Source: JANMEX01 sp041751995 (GTDB taxonomy: Bacteria > Pseudomonadota > Alphaproteobacteria > Rhizobiales > Rhizobiaceae). Taken from it: a stretch of DNA of 30,530 bases. The stretch is from assembly GCA_041751995.1 (NCBI GenBank), contig JBGSHY010000027.1, forward strand, positions 1 through 30,530. Direction: 5' to 3'. The number at the start of each line of letters is the position of its first letter. Position 1 is the first letter of the stretch. Below, piece after piece: positions 8,031 to 15,949 of this stretch. The position numbers and the translations under genes were made by a program. Below the pieces are notes generated by a model. That model had not been told where the DNA came from and did not search any database. It saw only the letters and a list, made by a program, of their open reading frames with translations.

Positions 8031-8924
8031 ATGGCACTGAAAAAATCAGACCAATTCAACGCATGGGCAATGCTGGGACCCGCGATCTTCTTGATCGGGT
8101 TGTTCGTGGTGGTGCCATTTTTCCTGTCGGTCGGATTTTCGTTCACCGACCAGCGCCTAGTGCCCAACGCCAACGTGCCAACCAAATTCATTGGGCTGCG
8201 CAACTATGTCCGCCTGTTTGAAGCGGGCGAATTCCAGAATGCCTTCTGGCGCACGGCGACTTTCACCATTCTGGTTGTTCCGCTGCAATGCGCCATGGGC
8301 CTTGCCGCAGCGATGCTGATCAATGCCAAGCTGCCGATGCGCAATCTGTTCCGCGGCATCTATTTCCTGCCGACAATCATATCGATGGTGGTCGTATCCG
8401 TGATCTGGTCGTCGCTCTACCAGAGCGAAGGCTTCTTCAATTCCGCGCTCTCGACGATCAGTTTCGGGGCGATCCAGCCGGTCAACTGGCTTGGCAATCC
8501 GTGGACAGCGATGGCAGCCATTGTGTTCATGTCGGCCTGGCAAGGCTTTCCGTTCCAGATGATCGTGTATCTGGCCGGCCTGCAGGGGATTTCGGCTGAA
8601 CTCTATGAGGCGTCGCGCATCGACGGCGCAACGCGCTGGCAGGAGTTCTGGCATGTAACCATGCCCAGCCTGCGCAACACGCATATCCTTGTTGTCATGA
8701 CCACCACGATTTTCGCATTCAAACTCTTCACGCAGGTCCAGTTGCTGACGCAAGGCGGGCCAGCCGGCGTGACGGATACCCTGGTGCGCCTGATCTATAT
8801 GCAAGGCTTCCGGCAAGGCAAGGTCGGCATTGGCGCTGCCGCTGCCGTCATCTTCTTCCTGCTGGTTCTTGCCATCAGCATCATCCAACGCCGCCTTGTG
8901 AAAGAAGAAAGGGCAATCGCATGA
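8031..8924 (+). CDS. Sugar ABC transporter permease, MalF/UgpA type
   Basis: 297 residues with about six transmembrane helices; the first is GPAIFLIGLFVVVPFFLSVG. The cytoplasmic EAA loop reads EASRIDGATRWQEFWHVTMP and docks on the ATPase. AGGAGG (8020-8025) precedes the ATG by five bases, a strong ribosome binding site. Its stop overlaps the next permease start (ATGA), so the two are translationally coupled. It forms one half of the inner-membrane channel. Confidence 0.92.
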   Translation: MALKKSDQFNAWAMLGPAIFLIGLFVVVPFFLSVGFSFTDQRLVPNANVPTKFIGLRNYVRLFEAGEFQNAFWRTATFTILVVPLQCAMGLAAAMLINAKLPMRNLFRGIYFLPTIISMVVVSVIWSSLYQSEGFFNSALSTISFGAIQPVNWLGNPWTAMAAIVFMSAWQGFPFQMIVYLAGLQGISAELYEASRIDGATRWQEFWHVTMPSLRNTHILVVMTTTIFAFKLFTQVQLLTQGGPAGVTDTLVRLIYMQGFRQGKVGIGAAAAVIFFLLVLAISIIQRRLVKEERAIA

Positions 8925-9766
8925 AAACGAAACGTGAGCATCTGCTCTTGGTGATCGTGGCGATTGCGGTTCTCGCTTTCGTTCTCGCCCCCTTGTTCCT
9001 CGCCTTCGCGACTTCGTTCAAGGCGGATGAACAGCAAATCCTGCGCGATTTCGGCAACGCCAATGCCTTTTGGGTCTGGCCTTGGGAAATGTCGCTGGAA
9101 AACTACCGGCAGGTTCTCGGGAACACGACCTTCCCCGTGCTGACCTACATGAAGAACTCGGTGATCATTGTTGTCTCGATTGTCGTCGTCGGCATTTTCA
9201 TCAATTCATTGGCCGCCTATGCCTTGGCGCGGCTGCAGTTCAAGGGCCGCAACATCATAGTAATGCTGATCATCGCCCTGATCATCGTGCCGATGGAAAG
9301 CGTCGCGATCCCGTTGTTGTTGATGGTCAATCAGGTCGGCTGGGTCGATACCTACCAGGCGCAGATCGTGCCGTTCATTGCCCATCCATTCTCGATCTTC
9401 CTGTTCTACCAATTCTTTGCGGCCATACCGAAGGATCTGGATGAAGCGGCCTATGTCGATGGCGCATCGCGGTTCCGCACTTACTGGAGCGTGATCATGC
9501 CATTGTCTCTGCCGACAATTGCAACCGTCGCCATCCTGCAGAGCCTTGAATACTGGAATGCCTATCTGTGGCCGTTGATGGTTACCCGTGGGTCAAATGT
9601 GCGTCCGGTCTCGCTTGCCCTGGCACAGTTTTTCGGCACGCCTCCCCCCATCTGGGGTGATGTCATGGCCTTCTCGGTGCTGATGTCGCTGCCGATCCTT
9701 GCCGTCTATCTGCTGTTCCAGCGCTGGTTCATCCAGTCGGCCATTGGTTCGGGCATCAAAGGCTGA
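8921..9766 (+). CDS. Sugar ABC transporter permease, MalG/UgpE type
   Basis: 281 residues, about six transmembrane helices. It starts with the basic MKTKREH and a first helix LLLVIVAIAVLAFVLAPLFL. The EAA loop DEAAYVDGASRFRTYWSVIMP is the classical MalG-type docking motif. It overlaps the upstream permease by four bases (ATGA) and should form the second half of the heterodimeric channel. The following glycosidase gene begins 25 bases after its stop. Confidence 0.92.
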   Translation: MKTKREHLLLVIVAIAVLAFVLAPLFLAFATSFKADEQQILRDFGNANAFWVWPWEMSLENYRQVLGNTTFPVLTYMKNSVIIVVSIVVVGIFINSLAAYALARLQFKGRNIIVMLIIALIIVPMESVAIPLLLMVNQVGWVDTYQAQIVPFIAHPFSIFLFYQFFAAIPKDLDEAAYVDGASRFRTYWSVIMPLSLPTIATVAILQSLEYWNAYLWPLMVTRGSNVRPVSLALAQFFGTPPPIWGDVMAFSVLMSLPILAVYLLFQRWFIQSAIGSGIKG

Positions 9767-9791
9767 CCCACGCTTTCAAAGGACTTTCAAC

Positions 9792-10787
9792 GTGACACTG
9801 GCTTACAAAGATCAATGGATCTGGGACTTCTGGATTGCTCAGGATGGCGAGGATTTTCACCTTTTCCATCTACAGGCGGACAGGTCGCTCGGAGATGAAA
9901 ATGAACGCCACCGGAACTGCCGGGGTTTCGGTCATGCGGTGTCGAAAGACCTTGTGAACTGGGACAAGCGGGGTACGTGTTTTGAGGTGTCTCCCGGTCC
10001 CGCCTGGGATGACATGACGACCTGGACCGGCAGTGTTGTTAAAGGAGACGACGGGCTTTGGCATTTGTTCTACACCGGCAACGCCAAGGCGGACGAGTGT
10101 ACGAAACAGCGCATCGGCCATGCCACGTCGACAGACCTTCACAACTGGAAACGCGTCGGCGACGGGCTGATCCTCGATATAAACACCGCCTGGTACGAGG
10201 AGTATGATCCAAATGTTTGGGATGGCCGTGCAATGCGCGACCCCTGGGTGATGCGCGATCCTGATGGCGGCGGCTGGGTGATGTATTTCACCGGGCGCGT
10301 TCCATACGGCGACGAAATGAATGCGCGCGGCTGCATCGGCTTTGCCCGCTCGAAAGACCTAAACTCCTGGACGCTGGAGCCGCCTGTGCATGCGGGCGGT
10401 GAAGCCGGTCAACTGGAAGTGCCGCAGGTCTTCAAGATCGGCAACAAATGGTACTGCCTGTTCTGTAATGCCGGCCACCACTGGTCGAGCGCTTATGCCG
10501 CCTCGTACCCCGGCAAACCGGTATGGGGCACCCATTACCTGGTGGCAGACAGCCATCTGGGACCATGGACCATCGCACCCGGCAAATTCTTGGACGGCGA
10601 CTTTCCGTGCCGCCGCTATGCTGGCCGCATCATCGAAAAAAATGGCCAGCGCTATTTGATGACCTTTGATTATTGGGACGAAGACAATGTGTTCAGGGGC
10701 ACCATCGGTGCGCCGATCCCCGTTTCCGTCGATGCTGAAACAAGCCTTTTGACTTTGAACCAACCAGCCGCTGCCAAGGCAGCCTGA
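9792..10787 (+). CDS. Cytoplasmic glycoside hydrolase, GH32/GH68/GH43-like beta-propeller (probable beta-fructosidase)
   Basis: 331 residues. I choose GTG 9792: AAAGGA lies about eight bases upstream, and the upstream extension would overlap the permease in another frame. Three acidic positions match the five-bladed-propeller glycosidase clan: WIWDFW (Asp12, nucleophile position, like WDSW of levansucrases), AMRDPW (Asp150 of the RDP transition-state motif) and GQLEVPQV (Glu209, acid/base). Further propeller repeats include SKDLVNWD, STDLHNWK and SKDLNSWT, and WTGSVV matches the family. There is no signal peptide, so it should act in the cytoplasm on a sugar imported by the surrounding transporter. 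A fructoside is the best guess, but related clan members act on arabinosides and mannosides. No sugar kinase is in the operon. Confidence 0.8.
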   Translation: MTLAYKDQWIWDFWIAQDGEDFHLFHLQADRSLGDENERHRNCRGFGHAVSKDLVNWDKRGTCFEVSPGPAWDDMTTWTGSVVKGDDGLWHLFYTGNAKADECTKQRIGHATSTDLHNWKRVGDGLILDINTAWYEEYDPNVWDGRAMRDPWVMRDPDGGGWVMYFTGRVPYGDEMNARGCIGFARSKDLNSWTLEPPVHAGGEAGQLEVPQVFKIGNKWYCLFCNAGHHWSSAYAASYPGKPVWGTHYLVADSHLGPWTIAPGKFLDGDFPCRRYAGRIIEKNGQRYLMTFDYWDEDNVFRGTIGAPIPVSVDAETSLLTLNQPAAAKAA

Positions 10788-10812
10788 AAACGCGAACCGG
10801 AGGAATAACAAC

Positions 10813-11937
10813 ATGGCAAATCTGGCGCTGAAAGACATTCGCAAGGCCTTTGGCGGGGTAGAGATTATCAAAGGCATCAGCCTTGATATTGCGCACGGGG
10901 AGTTCGTGGTTTTCGTCGGCCCGTCCGGCTGCGGGAAATCCACGCTTTTGCGCGTGATTGCAGGGCTTGAAGAGATCACATCCGGCACACTCGAAATTGC
11001 CGGAAAAGTGGTCAACGACCTGCAGCCAAAAGAACGTGGCATCGCCATGGTTTTCCAATCCTATGCGCTTTATCCGCACAAGACCGTTTACGGAAACATG
11101 GCATTCGGACTCGAACTTGCGGGCAAGCCGAAGGCGGAAATTGACGCCAAGGTGATGGAGGCAGCACGCATACTCAAGATGGAAAGCCTGTTGGAACGCA
11201 AGCCGAGCCAGCTGTCCGGCGGCCAGCGCCAGCGCGTCGCCATCGGCCGCGCCATCGTGCGCAATCCGGAAGTCTTCCTGTTTGACGAGCCGTTGTCGAA
11301 CCTTGACGCGGCGCTGCGTGTCAACACCCGCGCCGAGATTGCCAAGCTCCACCGGGACCTTGGTGCCACGATGATTTACGTCACGCATGACCAGGTCGAG
11401 GCGATGACATTGGCAGACAAGATCGTGGTGCTGGAAGGCGGCTATGTGCGCCAATACGGCTCGCCGCTTGAACTTTACCACATGCCGAAGAACCAGTTTG
11501 TCGCCGGCTTCATCGGCTCTCCGAAAATGAATTTTATCTATGTCGAAGCGGTATCGGCTTCACCGAAAGGGGTTTTGATCAAGTCTCCCGACATTGGCGA
11601 AACGCTGATCCCGGTCAATCCGGGAAATACCAAGGCGGGCGAAAAACTGGTGCTCGGCATCCGCCCTGAGGATATGGAAGCAGGTTCCAAGGGCGAAGTG
11701 GTCTTGACGGGCACTGTTGAACTGGTCGAGCGCCTCGGCCATGAAACATTCGTGGAAGTGCAGACCAAGGGCGGCGCGACCGCAACGGCGCTGATCAGCG
11801 GCACGACAATTGTCGAAGTCGGCCATGACTTGTCTCTGTTCTTCAATACCAGCGACTGTCATTTGTTTGACGCAGCAGGCGAGGCGTTACCGCGGTTGCA
11901 GGTGCCAGAAATTGCTCATTTCAAACGGGCAAGTTGA
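10813..11937 (+). CDS. Sugar ABC transporter ATP-binding protein, MalK/UgpC type
   Basis: 374 residues. GGAGG (10799-10803) precedes the ATG. Walker A is GPSGCGKST (36-44), the signature is LSGGQRQRVAIGRAI (near 135), Walker B is VFLFDEPLSNLDA, and the switch His is in YVTHDQVEAMTLADKI. The C-terminal third is the TOBE/OB-type regulatory domain of MalK-like importers (LGIRPEDME). It completes the importer with the binding protein and two permeases upstream, although its gene is last, after the glycosidase. No terminator is visible after the stop, where a scar region begins. Confidence 0.93.
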   Translation: MANLALKDIRKAFGGVEIIKGISLDIAHGEFVVFVGPSGCGKSTLLRVIAGLEEITSGTLEIAGKVVNDLQPKERGIAMVFQSYALYPHKTVYGNMAFGLELAGKPKAEIDAKVMEAARILKMESLLERKPSQLSGGQRQRVAIGRAIVRNPEVFLFDEPLSNLDAALRVNTRAEIAKLHRDLGATMIYVTHDQVEAMTLADKIVVLEGGYVRQYGSPLELYHMPKNQFVAGFIGSPKMNFIYVEAVSASPKGVLIKSPDIGETLIPVNPGNTKAGEKLVLGIRPEDMEAGSKGEVVLTGTVELVERLGHETFVEVQTKGGATATALISGTTIVEVGHDLSLFFNTSDCHLFDAAGEALPRLQVPEIAHFKRAS

Positions 11938-11954
11938 TGTAGGCTTTGGATCAA

Positions 11955-12200
11955 TTAGGAGTCTTCGAGGAGGATTGTGGCTTGATGTACAGCTTCGAGG
12001 CAAATCCGGCTTGAGTGATCTGGCTTTCCTTCCCGGCGCGTGCGCGTGGCCGCTCCGAGACGGAAGTCTGGATCGCAGTCGATCAACGGACAACCAGAGT
12101 TTCCAGGTTGGATCGGCGTCATGCCCTGAATGTGCCTCGAGTTGTCGTCCATGCCGGCCAATGAGTTGCCATTCCCGGTGGTGATTTTGCCTCCTCTTGA
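11955..12200 (-). pseudogene. Decayed trypsin-like serine protease fragment
   Basis: On the minus strand one frame reads KITTGNGNSLAGM, then MTPIQPGNSGCPLID, to a stop at 11955. This resembles the active-site block of bacterial trypsin-like/DegP-related proteases (TTG-x-V-S-x-L-A-G then PIQPGNSGGPL), with the catalytic Ser kept but the second Gly of GNSGG replaced by Cys. After PLID the similarity ends and the frame becomes Arg-rich and unlike the family. There is no start, signal peptide or His/Asp part. It is best read as a short relic; the match is by eye only. Confidence 0.5.
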
Positions 12201-12677
12201 CCTGCCCCACAGAGATGTCCTCGATTTTGGGTTAGCTTGTTCCTCAATGAATGAGACAGGCCATGAACCGGTTACGGTTCTCCGGTGTCAGGTCAGCCAT
12301 GACCTCCATCAGGCACACGCTTTACGGCGCAGGTCCTGAACCTCGCCGTTCGTCGCTGCATGAGCCGTTTCGCTGGCCAGCCAACACTTGCCAGCTTCCT
12401 AGAACGCCTTCGACCAAGTGTAATACTAGCTCTGCGCAGTGCCTTCCTTGCGGCAAAGCTCAGCGATTCTGTCTTCGCCGCGCAGGCCTTCCAGAACAAT
12501 CCGGATCTTGACGTCGGATGAGAAGCGTCGCCGGGTAGCCCGGCGGATATCTTTGACAACATGTTCAGCAGGCCGCTTGCTGCCGTGAGACTTCGTGTTC
12601 ATGCCCGTTCCTTCGTCTATGAACAGAACCAATTTCGCGGGTATGCCCAATTTGGCCCCCCCCTAAATCAATAGACA
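12200..12677 (-). mobile_element. IS3-family element remnant (OrfA end)
   Basis: The OrfA relic is preceded on the minus strand by TGTCTATTGATTTA and a run of eight G (C8 at 12656-12663), a plausible IS3-type left terminus starting with TG at about 12677. OrfB is not recognisable downstream, where a protease fragment appears instead, so the element is truncated as well as mutated. Confidence 0.55.
12244..12602 (-). pseudogene. IS3-family transposase OrfA, degenerate
   Basis: From ATG 12602 the minus strand reads MNTKSHGSKRPAEHVVKDIR, then RRRFSSDVKIRIVLEGLRGE and RIAELCRKEGTAQS. This is the N-terminal HTH of IS3-family OrfA. A TAG follows, then YYTWSKAF, another TAG, then EAGKCWLASETAHAATNGEV and DLRRKACA, TGA. 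A one-base shift restores LMEVMADLTPENRNRFM to a stop at 12244. The gene thus has at least two in-frame stops and a frameshift and cannot make an active protein. Confidence 0.85.
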
Positions 12678-12679
12678 GG

Positions 12680-12912
12680 CGCCTCCATACAGCGAAATGC
12701 CTTAATCCACCGATCTGGTTTCTTCACACGATGGGATGGCACTGACATCCATGCTTTTGAACAGGCCACTCGTCATTTCGCAAAGAGGTTTGCGGACCAC
12801 GACAATTTATAATCGCAGATTTGCAGCATAAAACGAAAAGAGGAGACAAGGGTGGATAAAATTTCAAAGACTAATAAATATTGTATATTTTCAGCTATTT
12901 AACGAAATTAGT
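12680..12912. other. Intergenic stretch between IS relic and attachment site
   Basis: I see no gene here. The last 100 bases before the tRNA fragment are clearly AT-rich compared with the flanks, for example around ATAAATATTGTATATTTTC (about 12875-12893). That would suit a chromosomal tRNA downstream region or a terminator-poor boundary. Confidence 0.4.
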
Positions 12913-12962
12913 TGGTGCCCCCGACATGATTCGAACACGCGACCCCCTGATTACAAATCAAG
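12913..12962 (-). other. tRNA-Thr(TGT) 3' half: attachment (att) site of an integrated element
   Basis: On the minus strand the sequence contains TTGATTTGTAATCAGG (anticodon arm, loop TTTGTAA, anticodon TGT), GGGTCGC, the T arm GCGTGTTCGAATCATGT, the acceptor 3' strand CGGGGGC, then ACCA ending at 12913. The upstream part (higher coordinates) has no D arm and no GCCCCCG acceptor partner, so only the 3' half is present. Such fragments are the duplicated cores left when tyrosine integrases insert into tRNA genes, and an integrase gene starts 168 bases away. In this orientation the element should lie to the right of the fragment. Confidence 0.8.
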
Positions 12963-13097
12963 GGGCGTTCTAATGCAGGATTGTGCGAGGGTTTTTCGTT
13001 CAAGGAATTTTCTCTGATTTATCGGACACTTGGCGGAAAAGACCGCTGGTGGTTTGTGCAGCATTGTGCAATATCATTTCATACAGTGCAATGATTT

Positions 13098-13121
13098 GTT
13101 GCCCCCAAGTTGCCCCCGAGA
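13098..13121. repeat. Tandem 11-bp repeat upstream of integrase
   Basis: TTGCCCCCAAG is followed directly by TTGCCCCCGAG, just before the integrase start. Its core TGCCCCCGA also occurs at the tRNA 3' end (from 12916). It may be an arm-type binding site for the integrase or part of its promoter. Nearby, TGTGCAATATCATTT and AGTGCAATGATTT form a second imperfect direct repeat. Confidence 0.45.
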
Positions 13122-13129
13122 TAATTCAC

Positions 13130-14440
13130 ATGGCAAAGCTCACGACAGACCTTCTGAAAAACGCAATGCCTGAGCCGGGTAAGCGTCTTGAATTCCGAGA
13201 CGATGATGAAGGAGGGCTGATTTTCAGGGTGACAGATAAGGGCAAGCGCTCCTGGTCTCTGCGATACGTAAATGCGGCCGGCGAGCATCGTCGACAGCTT
13301 ATTGGTCCCTTCCCTTCAATCAACCTCTCCAAGGCCCGAGACGAAGCGCGCAAAATCAAAGGTGCGGTTGCCGTAGGCTCGGATCTGGTCGGCGACGCAA
13401 AGCGGGCGAAAGCGCTTGAAGACGCAAAGCGTCTCCGGACCTTGGAAGGCTTGGCAGAAGCTTATTTTGCCGATGCTGAAATCGGGCTGCATCGGACCAA
13501 TGCGAGAGGTGCAAAGCGTTCATCGACCTTGAAAGAGGAGCACCGGATATTTGAGAAGCTGGTGAAACCAACACTTGGCGCCCTGCCCGTCTCAGACATC
13601 AAGCGCGCCGATATTCAGGCATTGGTGACAAAGCTTTCGAAGGGCGCGGTTTCAAATGGTCGCATCGCCCGCAACCTCATCCGGCAACTCATGGGCTATG
13701 CGCTTTCACATGAGGTGATCGAAGCCAATCCAGCTCACGATATTGCCGTTGTCTTGCCGCCCCCACGGGAGCGCACTTTAACGGATGCTGAGTTGCGCGC
13801 GGTGTGGAGCGCTTGCAGCGCACCGGCTACAATCAAAGGCCCTGCCCTGTCCCGCGAAATGGGCATAGCCATCCAACTTGCCATGGTAACACTGCAGCGA
13901 GGTGGCGAGGTCATTGGTATGCAGTGGGTCGAAATCGATAGAGAGCGCCGCCTATGGGTGATCCCAGCTATCCGGATGAAAGGCAAGCGCTCGCATGCAG
14001 TCCCGCTCAGCGACCTTGCTTTGGAGCTTTTGGACGCTGCCAAGGATCTGATCGGCGGCAAGACATACGTGTTCCAATCCAGCCGAACAGCCGACGGTGA
14101 AACTCATTTCGAGCGGCGCGCATTCAGTCGGGCAATGAACCGCCTGACAAGCTCTCTGAAGATCGATAACGCCACCCCGCATGATATGCGACGGACCGGC
14201 GCGACCAATATCACAAGCGAGCGGATTGGCATTCCGCGCTTCATTGTCTCGCAAGTGTTGGCGCATGCCGGTGACACAGGCGGCTCAGCGGCGGTTACGG
14301 GCCGACACTACGATTTGAACGACTACTTGCCTGAAAAGCGGCGCGCCCTTGATGCTTGGTCGGCGCTGTTGCGCGAAATCCTTGGAATGACAGACCGGGC
14401 AAGAAACGTGACCAAGTTGCAAACTGGCGCGGTGGGATAG
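13130..14440 (+). CDS. P4-type tyrosine recombinase (site-specific integrase)
   Basis: 436 residues from ATG 13130 (MAKLTTDLLKNAMPEPGKR), the usual start of DUF4102-type integrases; the longer open frame from 12983 runs through the att region and is unlikely. The N-terminal arm-binding domain covers about 1-90 (with DEGGLIFRVTDKGKRSW and IGPFPSINLSKARDEA), a core-binding SAM-like domain about 105-205, and the catalytic domain about 215-420. Catalytic residues visible: Arg257 (TLQRGGEVIGMQW), His351 and Arg354 (HDMRRTGATN), His379 (LAHAG) and nucleophile Tyr394 (GRHYDLNDY; Tyr399 is the alternative). All are kept, so the enzyme could be active. It lies beside a tRNA-Thr 3' fragment, which should be its integration core. 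Confidence 0.93.
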   Translation: MAKLTTDLLKNAMPEPGKRLEFRDDDEGGLIFRVTDKGKRSWSLRYVNAAGEHRRQLIGPFPSINLSKARDEARKIKGAVAVGSDLVGDAKRAKALEDAKRLRTLEGLAEAYFADAEIGLHRTNARGAKRSSTLKEEHRIFEKLVKPTLGALPVSDIKRADIQALVTKLSKGAVSNGRIARNLIRQLMGYALSHEVIEANPAHDIAVVLPPPRERTLTDAELRAVWSACSAPATIKGPALSREMGIAIQLAMVTLQRGGEVIGMQWVEIDRERRLWVIPAIRMKGKRSHAVPLSDLALELLDAAKDLIGGKTYVFQSSRTADGETHFERRAFSRAMNRLTSSLKIDNATPHDMRRTGATNITSERIGIPRFIVSQVLAHAGDTGGSAAVTGRHYDLNDYLPEKRRALDAWSALLREILGMTDRARNVTKLQTGAVG

Positions 14441-14482
14441 CGCAATGTAAAAGTGCAATTCCCGAATTCTACTTTTCCACCA

Positions 14483-15184
14483 TCAATCAGCTTTGCCGGA
14501 AACACCCCAGATTTGATAGCCAGTCACCAAGTTCGTTTGTGATTGCCAGCGCGGCGAATTGAGTTTGAGCGTTCCTGTGTAATAGGTCAAATATTCACCG
14601 CCGGGGCCAGCGAATCTTTGACAAATCGATGTGTCAGTGCATGAAGACGCTGTCACCGTTACTGGTTTATCGGATTTTCCATAGTTAACTGGCTGGAATG
14701 TGAACCACGCACCAACCCCCGAGGAGTACTGGCAAATACAGGAGGCTTGCAGCGGTCCGTTCGGTTGAGGTGTTTTCGGCTTTGCCGGCTTCGCTTTCAT
14801 TCGAGCGGCGATATCAGCTTTGCAGATTTTGTGATTTATTGCATATTTTCGAACCGCTGGCCAAGTATTCCAGGTATTTTGGAGAACTCCAAGGTTGTGA
14901 CATTGGCAAGCCTTTATAAGGTCTTTTGCCAATCCGTCATTGCCACGACAAATTTCTACTATTGCCGATTTTGCCAAGTGGTTCTGGGATTTATTGCCGT
15001 GTTTTGCGTAGGCCCTCTTACACGCCCCATGGTTCATTTCGAAAAGTCTTGATGTTGCTCGAGTGAGACACCAATCAAGCATCTCCACTCCCCAAACACG
15101 CCCATTCACTTTGGGTATATCTTTTGCCACTGCATCAGGGATTGCGCACACAAAAACGGCAAAGAAAATAGCGAAAAGCTTCAT
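14483..15184 (-). CDS. Cysteine-rich secreted protein of unknown function
   Basis: 233 residues from ATG 15184, preceded by TTGGGGGGA on the minus strand. The signal peptide is MKLFAIFFAVFVCAIPDAVA with cleavage before KD. The mature part has about ten cysteines, several closely spaced (KACQCHN, ASCICQYSS), a Lys/Pro-rich middle (MKAKPAKPKTPQPNG) and a C-terminal Gly/Tyr/Thr-rich part (FAGPGGEYLTYYTG). I do not recognise a family. It lies directly behind the integrase on the opposite strand, as cargo of the element. Many Cys after a signal peptide suggests a disulfide-stabilised periplasmic or exported protein. Confidence 0.7.
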   Translation of the reverse strand: MKLFAIFFAVFVCAIPDAVAKDIPKVNGRVWGVEMLDWCLTRATSRLFEMNHGACKRAYAKHGNKSQNHLAKSAIVEICRGNDGLAKDLIKACQCHNLGVLQNTWNTWPAVRKYAINHKICKADIAARMKAKPAKPKTPQPNGPLQASCICQYSSGVGAWFTFQPVNYGKSDKPVTVTASSCTDTSICQRFAGPGGEYLTYYTGTLKLNSPRWQSQTNLVTGYQIWGVSGKAD

Positions 15185-15497
15185 AATTTGATCCCCCCAA
15201 GTAAAATGAACACCTAATTTCAGCCTAAGTCTACAACTATTCATGATCGGAGTTTTGTGATTTGACCATCCGATCAAACACGCCCTCTAATGGTTTAATT
15301 TTAAAGAGAATTCGTTTATGATTATGTTCTGTTTTTAGCAGTTCGACTCAGTTCCTAAGTACTGTTGCAGAATTTGTCGCTGAGACGGAACTGCGATCAA
15401 CAGTTGCGTGTTCGTATAGATAAACACCTCACCGCTAGGCACTGGCGACGATTCTGTTAGCAAAAATATAGGCTCGGGCTTTCTGCTCGACCAAGCA
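15185..15497. other. Non-coding stretch upstream of the secreted-protein gene
   Basis: About 310 bases without a convincing gene. It contains the AT-rich promoter region of the minus-strand secreted protein. CAGTTCC (about 15348) and GGAACTG (about 15387) form a widely spaced inverted repeat. Nothing else stands out. Confidence 0.35.
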
Positions 15498-15515
15498 CAA
15501 TGCTATCGAGCATTG
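15498..15515. promoter_or_regulatory. 18-bp inverted repeat abutting a start codon
   Basis: CAATGC-TATCGA-GCATTG is a perfect 6+6 inverted repeat whose last base touches the ATG at 15516. It replaces the place where a ribosome binding site should be. It may be an operator or a translation-blocking hairpin for the small gene that follows. Confidence 0.4.
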
Positions 15516-15800
15516 ATGGAAGAGCCGCTTGTCGATCCAATTGCCTTAGTCGGATTCCTGCTTGCCGAGTTTGACGGATCTGATCGCATGTCCGCCGAAA
15601 TTCGCCGGGCGATGTTGCGCACGGTGCGCGGGTTTCCGTTTGATCACCCGGTGCGAGAGACTATCGACAGCATCGCGGGTGATTTGACTGTCGCCGTTTT
15701 CGCAATCGGCAACAGCGGAAACGTCGCGGCCTTTCAAACCCACTTGGCCGAGCGGTGGCAGGGCGCTGCGCTGCAGATAAGGCGAGCGAACCTTCATTGA
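15516..15800 (+). CDS. Small hypothetical protein
   Basis: 94 residues (MEEPLVDPIALVGFLLAEFD...). Composition is protein-like, with amphipathic stretches (SAEIRRAMLRTV, AAFQTHLAERWQGAALQI) and no membrane segment or signal. No family is recognised. There is no Shine-Dalgarno; an inverted repeat abuts the ATG. A minus-strand frame overlaps it (15546-15941) with a hydrophobic N-terminal segment, but its C-terminal half reads like an antisense shadow. The gene is plausible, not certain. Confidence 0.4.
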   Translation: MEEPLVDPIALVGFLLAEFDGSDRMSAEIRRAMLRTVRGFPFDHPVRETIDSIAGDLTVAVFAIGNSGNVAAFQTHLAERWQGAALQIRRANLH

Positions 15801-15949
15801 CCGCCTAACCCGGCTAAGCGCGAAGATTAGAGCAGTGCCCGATGCAAATGCAACTATTATTCCAGAAGCAATTGCGAGGGTGTGGAGGCTATCCATCATG
15901 TCCATCCCGGCCCTTGCCATAGTTTTGTGCCGTTGGTGCAAATAGGTGA

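Noticed and set aside
10693..11481. 262-codon minus-strand open frame
   Set aside because: Antisense to the ATPase gene with clear Walker and signature motifs.
12913..12988. Complete tRNA-Thr gene
   Set aside because: The D arm and the GCCCCCG 5' acceptor strand are missing at higher coordinates, so it is only a 3' half.
15546..15941. 131-codon minus-strand frame with a hydrophobic N-terminal helix
   Set aside because: The C-terminal half mirrors the plus-strand small gene and no ribosome binding site is seen. The hydrophobic part alone is not enough.
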